This document shows, one piece after another, positions 1 to 9,740 of a stretch of 64,000 bases of DNA. Origin of the DNA: Callaeas wilsoni (lineage: Eukaryota > Chordata > Aves > Passeriformes > Callaeidae). Position 1 is the stretch's first letter. Each line of letters opens with the position of its first letter. Below the pieces are notes generated by a model, which did not search any database, was not told the DNA's origin, and worked only from the letters and a program-made list of their open reading frames with translations. The translations under genes were made by a program, and so were the position numbers. The stretch is taken from NCBI GenBank assembly GCA_013398955.1, contig VWPU01003993.1, forward strand, positions 115,443 to 179,442, in the 5' to 3' direction.

Positions 1-70
1 CTAAATTTTAAGTGTTTGTTTTCACAACTCTAATGATCTTTTAATGTAGTTTTTGAGGAAATTTCCTCAG

Positions 71-175
71 TTTTTTAAAGAGCAAACTTTAAAAAAACAA
101 CTTGAGAATTTCTTTATGGGAGGCAATAACTACTCTCACATGGACTATCAGGATGACTGGTTCCTTTGCTCATGA
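71..175 (+). CDS. possible terminal coding exon, gene unknown
   Basis: A frame of 34 codons ends in TGA at 173-175 and is preceded by a pyrimidine-rich acceptor ending in CAG at 68-70. The peptide is hydrophilic and aromatic-rich: it has a Lys/Gln/Glu-rich start, then GGNNYSHMDYQDDWFLCS before the stop. There is no usable GT donor before the stop, so if the exon is real it is the last one of a plus-strand gene lying mostly off the left edge. An AATAAA at 1501-1506 would allow a 3' UTR of about 1.3 kb. The frame is open for only 41 codons (upstream TAG at 47-49), which is easily reached by chance, and I do not recognise the protein. The main alternative is plain non-coding sequence. Confidence 0.2.
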   Translation, partial: FFKEQTLKKQLENFFMGGNNYSHMDYQDDWFLCS

Positions 176-349
176 CTCCCAAAAATGTAAAAGAATCACA
201 GGGGTCAAGCAAAGTGGTTTTTGTTTTTCATGTGACATATTAATAATTCTGATTCAAACTAAAAGAAGACGTAAATCCACATGGAAAAGTCAAAATTCCT
301 CCTTTCCAAAGGGTTTGAATGAAGCCTTTAGATTTTTCAGGATTTTCAT

Positions 350-401
350 ATCAATGAAAATGATTGAGTAATATCAACGAAAATGGTTGAGTAATATCAA
401 C
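350..401. repeat. 23-bp tandem duplication
   Basis: A 23-bp unit at 350-372 is repeated at 373-395 with two substitutions, and six bases of a third copy follow. It is a small local duplication with no evident function. Confidence 0.85.
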
Positions 402-3126
402 ACACGCTGGAGTCAGTGGTGGTGGTTTTTCCTCAGCAAAGCACATGTCTCCATAGCCCTCCCTGCCTCCTGCCTCTTGAGGGAGTGGCACGAAAACGGC
501 CAACAAAATGTCATTTTTATAGATGGGCTGGGGGGCAAGGAGGCAAACAGGCCCAGGAGGTCTGCACCACTTTGCTAACAGCAGATGACCCAGGGATCCT
601 GGCTGGACCTCACCTGAGGAAGTTGGCAGTGTGCCCCTTCCCGAGTGCTCGGGGTCCCCCTGCCTTTTCCTGAGGTGCCACGGTCACCTGTGCCCCCCTC
701 GAGGATGGTGGTGCAGAGGTGCCCATCCGGCCCCACGCAGGAGCAGCCGGGAGGTTGGCAGGGCCCAGGACTCTGCGTGCAGCAGTGCCTGTGTCTCTAC
801 AGGGGAGACCATTTTCCTGGTATGGAACCACTGGATCAAATGATTGCAAGCACTTATTTTCTTTTCCCCTTCCAGGTTTTCCATGACATTCCAGCCTGGC
901 CTTGTCCTGCATCCTCCCCTACGTTCAAGTCCTAATCTCCACCTCCTCATCTCAGTTTCCAGTCACCAGCTGCTTCATTCAATCCCAGCCTCCCCTTCTA
1001 CTTCTAGTACCCGCTCTCAGCCTCTCCCTCTCCCCCAGGCCTGTATCTAACCCTCCATCTGAGATCCCACCACTGCTGATTCTAAGTTTGGAAGCACCAA
1101 ATTCTTCGTGAAAATCCTGTCATAAATTCATGCCAAGGATGAAACTGTATTTTTCTGCCTAGCTAGTTTCCTGGGACAGATGAACAGGAACAGCACCTTC
1201 AGGGGGGCAGAAATCTGTTCCGACAACTCCAACAGTGACCCAGGTTCAGCACAGTTCATTAAAAGAGAGAGAAGAAAGGTGTCATATAAAGATGAGAGCA
1301 ACATTTAATGTAGGTGTTCTTTCTGGCTCTGGCTGCAATATTCCCACATAACATTAGTTTCCCAAGGCAAGTGAAGTGATGAAAAAGGCAAGGTAGTAGA
1401 TTATCATCTCAATTTACACTGCCCTATCCTAAGGGACAAAGGACTGTATCTGGAAATATGTGGTCATGCCCAGCAGTAATCACTAGTCTGTTCACTATCA
1501 AATAAAGATGAGCATAAAAGGTCTTCTTCCATGTCGGTGTGGAAAGTCAGAGGTTGCTGCCTGTGAAGCCTGACCAGAAACACACAGTATAGTTGCTCTT
1601 CTCCAGCTCCACAAAATTGTTTCCCTCTATATTTCTTGTGTACTCCTGTATCTTTCCGTGGATTTTCAAAACCCGTTGACGGTGCTGCAAGTTAAGTTGC
1701 CCTTTCCAACAGGAGAGGAAAGACAGGCTTCGACCCCACTCCTCCCATCCAGTTTGTCACCTACAACGTTAGAAAAAGAAAAGCCTCCGAGAGCTGTCCG
1801 TTTTGAGCTGTGCTCGTGTATCTCTGTGTGTGTGTGTGCGCGCACACAGCTGTGGGTGAATGTGATTGCGCATGCAAGAGTATGTGTGATAACATCATCC
1901 AGATGCCACACCACACTCTTGGATTATGTCAGTCTCACCCAATGAAGCACACTGAGCAAATGCTAATAGTTAAGAGCTAATAAACACTACGCTAGAAGGT
2001 CAGTGCTGAATCATTTGGATTGTGCACATGGTTTCTCGGATACTTTCCCCCAGTAGTTCCCTGTAGCCAAAGGGAGGCTGTGTAGCAGCAGATCTCCCTG
2101 TAGAAGGGATTTTTTTAAAGCCCCGCATTTTACTGAGTCAGCTGAATACGTTCAGAAAGAAACAGCCCTGATACAGTTGGACAGCATTATTGCCAGAAAA
2201 AAGATTTCACAGGTTTCAAAAGGATGCTCTCAGTGAGAGTGTCCACATCTTTTATATGGTTAGCTCAAAGTAAAAAATGTCATATTTTTTAAAATGTCAT
2301 ATTTACAGAGGTCAGAAATAGAAGACCACACAATTCTTGGTCTCTTTCATTTTATTTCTGGGTACTTTGTTGTCTTTGCTTTCTTAGCAGTCCTTGTACA
2401 TGCCGTAGAATCCCCATAGGCTTCAGGATGTGCTTCTGTCTTGACAGTGCAATCTATATGTAAATCCAGTGAAAATGTCTCAGTTACCTGCATGATAAAG
2501 TGTTCTCTGCTTCACTGTCTGCTATCCTTTTGGTCACCCGTAGCTGTTAATAAACTGGAGCCTTTATTGACCAAATCACTGCCCACTTCCTTCCTTCAGC
2601 TGACCCTTCTGTGAACTGCCAGGAGTTCCTGCTCAGACAATAGATGTAGTTAGAAGGTGGCCACACGGTGCTAGAGACAACTGTGGGAATAATGAAGACA
2701 TTGAGAGAGTTCAAAAGAAACATGTTGGATCGGTAAAATCATTTTGCGTCATTCTCCAGCTATTCATTTAACCCCAGACCTAAACTCCTCCTGCTTTAGG
2801 ATTATTTAACCTTCTAGCCTTCTTTAATTTGGATAAATGTCAAGAGAAATAAAACACTTCTCTCCCAGGATAGCAGCAGATACTGTTAAAATTCTAGCAC
2901 CTATTTGGACCAAGATTGATGTACCTTCAAATGTGGTCTGTGTTGAGAACTGAGCTCCAACTACTTGTAAGTTCAAGGCAAATTCCTGACCACAAAGGAA
3001 GTTTGAGACCCATGTTTGGAACAAGTTCTTCAGTTTTTCCTGATGGTCCTGTAGAAGACGTGCTCTCCCTCCTGCCCCCCTCGCTGCAGTGATGTGAGAA
3101 TGGGGTTGGGAGCAAGTATGTTACAA
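402..3126. other. no gene seen; unannotated sequence
   Basis: No open frame here exceeds about 100 codons and none resembles a known protein. The stretch includes an AATAAA at 1501-1506 followed by GT-rich sequence, which could be the polyadenylation site of the candidate exon at 71-175. It also includes the alternating TG/CG tract listed separately. A short splice-flanked frame at 2898-2966 (acceptor TTCTAG, donor GTAAGT) was noted but is too short to support. Confidence 0.7.
1825..1848. repeat. alternating TG/CG/CA tract, potential Z-DNA
   Basis: Twenty-four consecutive bases alternate pyrimidine and purine: a (TG)n run, then CGCGC, then (AC)n. Such tracts can adopt left-handed DNA. It is short and probably an ordinary microsatellite. 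Confidence 0.8.
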
Positions 3127-3750
3127 AATCATAGAATCATAGATCATAGAATCACAGAATGGTTTGGTTGGAAGGGACCTTAAAAATCATCTGGTTCCAA
3201 CTGCCCTGCCATGGGCTGGGACACCTTCCACTAGACCAGGCTGCTCAGAGCTCCATCCAGCCTGGCTTTGAACACTACCAGGGATGGGGCATCCACAACT
3301 TCTCTGGGCAACCTGTGCCAGTGCCTCACCGCCCCTCACGGTATAGGATTTTTTCCCTAATATCTAGTCTAGATTTAATCTCTTCTAGCTTGAATCCATT
3401 CCCCCTGGTCCTGTCACTAAGTGCTCTTGTAAAAAGTCTCTCTCCACCTTTCTTGTACATTTCCTTCAGGTACTGGAAGGACACAATAAAGTCAACCCAA
3501 AATCTTTTCTTTCCCAGGGTGAACAAACTCAATTCTCTCAGCCTCTCCTCACAGCAGAGGTGCTCCCATCCCTCTGATCATCTTGCTGGCCTCCTCTGGC
3601 CTTCCTCCAACAGATGCATGTCTTTTCTCTGCTGGGGGCCCCAGAGCTAGATGCAGGACTCCAGGCTGGCTCTCACAGAACAGAGCAGAGGGGCAGAATA
3701 ACCTCCCTCATCCTGCTGGCTGCTTTGGATGCAGCCCAGGGTGAGGTTGG
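3127..3750 (-). mobile_element. CR1 LINE, 5'-truncated, minus strand
   Basis: On the plus strand the element begins with the reversed CR1 tail (AATCATAGAATCATAG...). It continues through GGTTGGAAGGGACCTTAAA and the antisense CR1 3' region: 'cagcctggctttgaacac', 'gggcatccacaac', 'ctgggcaacctgtgcc', 'cccctggtcctgtcac', and the 'ctctcagcctctcctcac' block. It then degrades near 3750. The length of about 620 bp and the missing 5' part are typical of dead-on-arrival avian CR1 copies. Frames overlapping it (for example 3159-3650) are repeat-derived and not genes. Confidence 0.95.
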
Positions 3751-4072
3751 AGATGACCAGTCAGGACCAAGGGGGATGGGAGCACATACTGGAAAGACTC
3801 AATTTGAGAGAACCAGAGATTCTTACAGGAGGAGTGGTCTTTCAGGAAGATTGGCATGAGCTCAGACCAGAAACTGGGGACTCTAAAGAGAAGAATGAAC
3901 TGCTAATGATGGATATTCCTTTAAAATTTCATGGTGAAGTTTTAGTAGGAAGGGTCCACCTTGGCCAATGATTCTAAAGTTAAAACTCTTTCTGACTCTT
4001 TCCAAGGGTGTCCCATTTTCCCAGGCAATATGTCCCACAAGACCGCTTTCAGCCTTTATTTATGAAGCTTAG
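3751..4072. other. no gene seen; short unique stretch
   Basis: Unique-looking sequence lies between the CR1 copy and the candidate exon at 4073. The frames that continue here from the CR1 element carry no recognisable domain. Confidence 0.6.
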
Positions 4073-4175
4073 ATGGCCAGCAGGAATCTGGCAGTAGAAA
4101 TTATCAAACTATTCCTAGAGATGAGAAAGCACAGCTCAGAATTAATGCTGACATGTCAGCAGCCGGAAATAACAT
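4073..4175 (+). CDS. possible internal coding exon, gene unknown
   Basis: A 103-bp segment is bounded by an acceptor-like CTTAG (AG at 4071-4072) and a strong donor AT|GTAAGTG at 4174-4181. It encodes 33 full codons of a polar peptide, including SGSRNYQTIPRDEKAQLR followed by an Ala/Asn-rich end. The upstream in-frame stop at 4063-4065 lies outside the proposed exon. The entry phase leaves two bases of a split codon and the exit phase leaves two bases. The exit phase is compatible with the acceptor at 17693, where AT plus A would make an Ile codon. The open run is short and the peptide is not recognised, so a chance match to splice consensus is quite possible. Confidence 0.22.
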
Positions 4176-4420
4176 GTAAGTGTGCAAACACAAGTTTTTA
4201 ACCTACAGAAGTGCCTCACCCCTCAAGACCAGTAAAGCTGCATTTGCAGCTGACTAGCAAATGCAACATGCATTCCTTAGGGTGAATACTCCCACTTAAC
4301 CTGAACCCGGTAGAACAGGGTGCTCACTGCTTTTTGGGGGGCTGTCCACACCTTGAGAAGTCATTTCAGCCACTAGCAATGTGGTCAAGCTCAAAGGCTC
4401 TGTTCTCAGGTTAGTAATTT

Positions 4421-4790
4421 CATAGATTGTAAAGCCAGAAAGGACTTTAATGATCATCTGGTCTGGCCTGGCCTCCTACATAACACATGCCAAATAATGT
4501 CACCGAGTAAATCCTGCCTTAACTTCATCTACTTGTAGCTGAACAAAAATCATCTTAAAAGTGGCTTATTCTTGATTTTTAAGACTCAAGTCATGCAAAA
4601 TTTACCATATCCTATGGTATTTTCTTGCCAAGGTTAATTATTTGCAGGGCTTTAAAGAGACATGGCATTTCTTACTTGATTTTTTTGGTCTTGATCTTAC
4701 TTTTCCTTTGTTAACTATATTCAACAAGTTCCTCATGCTAGAAATACTGTCAACTCCCTTCTGAATCCATTTTTTCCTTTATACTAGATT
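4421..4790 (-). mobile_element. ancient CR1 LINE 3' region, minus strand
   Basis: The start reads ATAGATTGTAAAGCCAGAAA, then GGACTTTAATGATCATCTGG, 'ctggcctcctacataacaca' and 'tgcc'. That is the antisense 3' end of the old amniote CR1 lineage common in turtles and crocodilians. Further on, 'cttgatttttaagact', 'catatcctatggta', 'ccaaggttaatta' and the 'tcttgatcttacttttcc' block follow the same consensus order at high divergence. The 5' edge is blurred. Age is inferred from the divergence and the missing octamer tail. Confidence 0.65.
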
Positions 4791-6580
4791 TATAAACATG
4801 GTCTCACTTTAAAGCACTGGCATCTGAATCTGTCTTTTAGGGATACTTAACCCTGTCTGTGTTCCTCCTCTCCCAACACGTTCCCATCCCACTCCTGCAG
4901 CACAACCACGTCACTGTGAAGGGCCAAATTTGGTAGTTCCAGCACCAACACCGGAGCTTCCAGTGCTGGACAGTGGTAGGAGGCAGATTTACTTAGTTTT
5001 TCAGATTTTATTTGTGATGCCAGTGGCCCCATTCTTTGTCTTGTCTATGAGATGGGGCAGATGCAGCCTGACCACTGATCGAACCATGCTGTCAGCAAAT
5101 GACTATCTGGATGACTCAGTAGCGGCAGAAGTGTCATGAAAGTAACTCAGAGAATGGACAGACAGAACTGCTGCTGTGGATGCTGACATCTATCTTTCAG
5201 CCCCAAAAGAGGGAGAAAAAATACCCACAACATTTGAGAAGCTGAGATACTGCGTGAGACAAAATGTTCTGTGACTTTTTTTCCTTTTGAATGAATAAAA
5301 ATGTGTCATTTTCTTCTGGCTGAACACTGGCCTGCACTTGCAGGCTACCATGGAGCTGCACCTCCTCACTGCTGCCTTCTGCAGCCCATGGTCCAGGACT
5401 GGCAGACTTGGACTTTCCTCAGATTGGGATGTCAGCACTGCAGCCTAGCCCTAAGGCTGCAGAGACACCTGTTGATCAGGCATCCTGTTTTTGGGGACCA
5501 TGACACCAGCTTTTTAGGCTGTTTGATACACTCTTCCTAATGCTGCTGTTTGATCTGTCTGGTCCCCATTAAAAGAGCTGGAAAGCCCATCTGTGAAACT
5601 CATCTCATGAAATCCATCATGGTCCTCCTGGAGATAGGAGTTTCTTCCTGTCACATTGGGGTACCATAGGCAATGCAGATCATACAGACCACAGGGGTAA
5701 TTTGGCTCATGGTAAAAACTGGTGATCTAGGTCCTACAATCTCTAATTTTAGGGGGGTCACAGAAGAGCTTAACGACCAGATCCTGGATTTACCAAACAA
5801 AAATCAAGGATTTTCTACAAGCTGGGATTTTCCAGTGAAAAATGTTTAGTTGTCAGAGATGATTCTCTGTTCTACCATAAAAAAGAATCACCTCAGCAGA
5901 AAGGTCACAGCCATCCATAGATGCACCACAGGTGGTGGGGGGCAGCATGTTGGGAACGTCCAGACAGCCATTATTTTGTCCCAGACAAATGCCAAGCCAA
6001 GCCACTCAGTTTGGTTGCACTACATTCACATCCTGTTTCAAACAGCCACTCTCTGCTACCTCCACAGTTGCTCAGTACTGTCACACAGACAATTCACCAC
6101 TCCTTTCCAGTTTAATCTTCACCACAGGGAACTGATCTAGCATCCTAAATGCTATCACACATTTCTGCGTGATTCACAAATGACAGCATGCTCTCCTTCC
6201 CCCTGTGGTAGTCTGTGTTTCTAGTCAACTGCAACCAGGAGCCTGAAATAGGAAAAAAAAAAGGGGAAAGGCAAGTCTGTTAATCCACCATGACACATAC
6301 ACCTTGATTTTATTTTATTGGAGGGATTTTATAAGGGCTATTATCTCCTGGTTTACATAATCCAACACTTCCCTTAGGGCAATCAAAATTGAGATTCATA
6401 TGACTTGGAGTTTACAATCCAATGCAGCTGGCAAAACTGGGATTCAGATTCATGACCGCAAAGGCAATCCTACTGCACACACACTAAGGAAGACAAAAAA
6501 AGAGAGAGAAAGACAGAGATCGAATAAGAGAAGCCCCCCTGAAGTGATCTATCAAATTGTCTGAGCAGGAGTGTTTGGGA
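4791..6580. other. no gene seen; unannotated sequence
   Basis: Only frames of under 100 codons occur, with no recognisable motif. There is a short A-run near 6251 and purine-rich sequence near 6490-6530. No repeat family is recognised. Confidence 0.7.
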
Positions 6581-7000
6581 AGTGGTATCATTAAATGAGT
6601 CGAAACTTCAGCTAATTTGATTCAAAGGTTGCATGACCTCTGCTAAGTGAGGGACTCCCTTTCCTTGCTGCCTTTGTCTGTTCTTAATAATTTAGCCAGC
6701 AACAAGGTAAGATCCAAGATTGACTTTTTCTGCTACAAACATGACTTCGGCCCAAGTATTTTAGCACCTGAACTCAAGTGAGGATAATAAATGTCAAAGA
6801 AATATTTATAGCTTGGTATATGGAGAATTTCCAGTTCCCTATACTGCAATAACACACATCCATCTGCTAACGGCATTAGAGCTGCAGTTTTAAAGCAGAT
6901 AGTGCCTGAAAATAGAAGGCTGCAGTATGCACAGATAGCTGTTGTATTTAAGTGTTTGATACTAAGCTGATAATTAAATTAGAATTTAATTATCCAGCCT
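6581..7000. promoter_or_regulatory. candidate conserved non-coding element with homeodomain-type palindrome
   Basis: The block is AT-rich with dense transcription-factor-like words. TTTGATTCAAAGG (about 6617) resembles paired TCF/LEF sites. At 6969-6994 there is a perfect interrupted palindrome: GATAATTAAATT at 6969-6980, spacer AG, then AATTTAATTATC at 6983-6994. Each arm contains TAATTA homeodomain cores. No coding frame explains the block. Conservation cannot be measured here, so the call rests on motif content only. Confidence 0.3.
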
Positions 7001-7720
7001 TGGGAAGCTGTTTTCTTCTTGGACTCAGGCCCACACAGAAATTCAGACTCAGCTCTGTGCCTCTTCCACTCCTCTGTGTTCATTTAACTGAAAGCCATTC
7101 CTGTAATAACCAGCTGAGGAGACCAAGCATACAGAAAAAGAAGGTTAAAGAGGAATAGTTGAAATTTAGAAGTGAATTATTCTTCAGAGTTTTGTCAGGT
7201 GTAGTTTTAACTGACTGCAGTGATGGAAGCTCCATCTCTTCCTTTGGGAGAAAGCTGCACATTAGAACAAAGCTCTCTGCTAGCAAATATTTCCTGATAC
7301 TAAGCCTATATTTTCCTTCTTTTTTGAAGTGATCCCTTTAATGCTGGCTTGGTCCAAGATTTTTTCCCAGTGAACTCAGCTCTGTGAGATCTGGAATGGC
7401 TGCTGGAATGTATGTCTTTTCACCCCCAGATTAGGGTTTGAAATCCGCCCCAGGGTCACGGTGAATGGAAGCTGTGGCTGTAGCATATGGTCCCACAGGT
7501 CTGTGTGAAATAGATCCAGGTTTGTAGTCCTGTCCTGAAGGTATGCCACAAAGGCAAGGACACAAAGCTGCTCTATCACTGTCCATTACTGAGCCATGTG
7601 CTGATGGGAGATAAAAAGTGCTTCCAAGACTTGGAGACAGAGTAGGCAGGAGATAAAAGTGTCTGAGCAAAGATGGGGCGGAGGTGAGGGGGCGGCTTTT
7701 GCTCTTGCTGCTTTGGTGTA
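7001..7720. other. no gene seen; unannotated sequence
   Basis: Mixed-composition sequence leads up to a CR1 tail. The frames present are short and unlike known proteins. Confidence 0.7.
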
Positions 7721-7838
7721 TCCAAGTGCTTTGAGCAACCTGGTCTAGCAGAAGGTATTCCTGCCAATGGTGTGAGAGGTTGGAACTAGATGATCTTTAA
7801 GGTCCCTACCAACCCAAACCATTCTAAAATTCTATGAC
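7721..7838 (+). mobile_element. CR1 LINE 3' tail, plus strand
   Basis: It contains 'tttgagcaacctggtctagc', 'agaaggtattcctgcc', 'gttggaactagatgatcttt', 'aaggtccctaccaaccc' and the terminal ATTCTAAAATTCTATGA octamer tail. It is severely 5'-truncated, at about 118 bp. Confidence 0.92.
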
Positions 7839-9359
7839 TACCACCCTTCTTTATCATCTGGCACCTCTCACACAAAATAAAAATGTAAGGCACAGTGATT
7901 TTGGCAGAACTGGGGTCTTTTTTCCATGTAGAAAGGATATCTGAATGTGGGGTTTTCTTTTGAGATCCAGGCTACATAACTGAATGACTTTCTCACTAAT
8001 GAAGTGTTTAGCACCTTTGATTGCAACAGAAATCAGAGGTGGAGCAAGATCCGGGATAAGTCACCAGCTAAGGTCTTCACAGAGCCATGTGGGAGGATAG
8101 TTGAAATGAAAGCATGGAGCTTTTGTGCCACTGTTGACCTTTACAGGACACCTGACGCTCTGCAGGTGGATGAGGAAAATCATGGGTAGTGATGGAGACA
8201 AATGGCTTCTGCCCTGTGACGGGGTGGAGACCTGGTGCTATTTAGTCATGGCAGCAGTGCCATGCCCCGATCTGCATCAGAGCCCCACGCTGCGCTTCTT
8301 GGGACAGCCAGAAAGAAGGGCGCTGCTGGGCTCTGTGTGGTCTGAGGGGGACCAGTGTTTCAGTAGCACTACCTCCAGCCTAATTTTAGGCCAGTTTGGA
8401 TAAGGCTTGAATGTGTCAGGGTCAGTGATGGTGCCCAACGGATTGTCCTGTGCTGAGGGACCACGGGAGCTCAGTGCAGCTGACCACAGGGCTAAGAACC
8501 AGCCCCCAGTGTCAAACCAGTGGGACATTTGAAAAGTCTAGCTCAGTCACAGCATGTGAGACTGCACCATGCTCGAATACTACATCTGGCACATTACAAC
8601 ATTGAAAGTGTTGGCTAGGTGTCTCCAGAGGGTGAATGGGAATAAAATCTGACTGTCTTGTTTGCTCCAGGTGGTGGTGGGGATGTTTACCTAACCACCA
8701 CCTTTCCCCTGAAGGGAAGGGGATAGAGAGATAGAGGACAAGAATAAGAGAAGATTGGATCAGGGCAGTACTCCAGGGTTCAAAGCTGTCACTGGCAGGT
8801 CTCTGGTGCTGATGTGTCAGTGATGTTCACAAAGAGCCCTCGGGGTCAGGCTTAGCATTCCAGACAAGTTCAGTGACCATTCCAGTTAGTTCAGTGACCC
8901 TTCTTTCATCATGTGGTTTTCATCGTGTTGGAAAGCCTGCATCACCCTTGGAGTGACAGCAGTGGCTCATTCCGGGGAGATGTGTCAGTGTCTTCTCAGA
9001 GAGATAAAGGTTTCATTCTCCATTTCTCACTCCACACAGGACAAGAATATACCAAAGGCTCTTTGTCAGTCTTGTCCCTCATGATTTGGAAGAGTTGGTA
9101 GCATCTCTGAGGCTTGTTCTTACTCAGTGGCTCTTAATCCTCAATACATGGTCGATTGCACAGATGAAAATCTCACAATAGTAACGTTAACATCTGCTCT
9201 TCTTCCTCCCCCCCTCCCTCCGCCAAATCAGCAAAACTTCTGGAACAGCTTTGTTCTGTAGTTCCTCTGGAATGAAAAATGGTGGCTGCTGTCTCTGTTT
9301 CAAATGCCAGAAAAACCTCCTGGCCTCTGTTGTGTATATATAAAGAAAGGTGATTCACC
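7839..9359. other. no gene seen; unannotated sequence
   Basis: No recognisable protein, repeat or RNA gene. Several GTG/ATG frames of 60-90 codons overlap on both strands, as expected by chance. Confidence 0.7.
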
Positions 9360-9740
9360 CTGAAGACTGGCCGGGTTAGGTCATGCAAATGAGATTTTGC
9401 TCATAAAGTTACAAATGAGACCTTAATTGGTGACTTATCCCTGCTTCTTGCTCCATACCTAGGTCATTTCTTCACCAACCGCAGTCTCCTTGAAGGCATA
9501 CCTCATCGAAAATTATTCTGTTCTTTTCTCTCCTCTCTCTTACTCTCTATGGAATTGTATTCTTATGGATTATTTTGCAGTTGAAATATTGTTAATTAGC
9601 TATGGTTGGTTTCATTGTTTATGCTCCACTTTGCTGTATGTTGTGCTAATTAGCATGCCTTCATCAATAGAAGGGCTTGAACAAGTTACTGCAGCTAGGC
9701 AAAAGACAGCAGAGAATTCAGATTAGCCTGCTGAACAGTA
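9360..9740. promoter_or_regulatory. candidate enhancer-like block: octamer, TAATTA sites, 12-bp palindrome
   Basis: An octamer ATGCAAAT lies at 9383-9390, TTAATTGG at 9423-9430 and GTTAATTAGC at 9591-9600. A perfect 12-bp palindrome, TGCTAATTAGCA, lies at 9644-9655. The two TTAATTAGC/CTAATTAGC cores are about 54 bp apart. This clustering of POU and homeodomain words in AT-rich, non-repetitive DNA is what developmental enhancers often look like. The overlapping 78-codon frame (9490-9726) has no recognisable domain. Activity and conservation are inferred. Confidence 0.35.

Noticed and set aside
3159..3650. 163-codon plus-strand frame
   Set aside because: It lies entirely inside the antisense of a CR1 LINE; this frame is a well-known artefact of CR1 3' ends.
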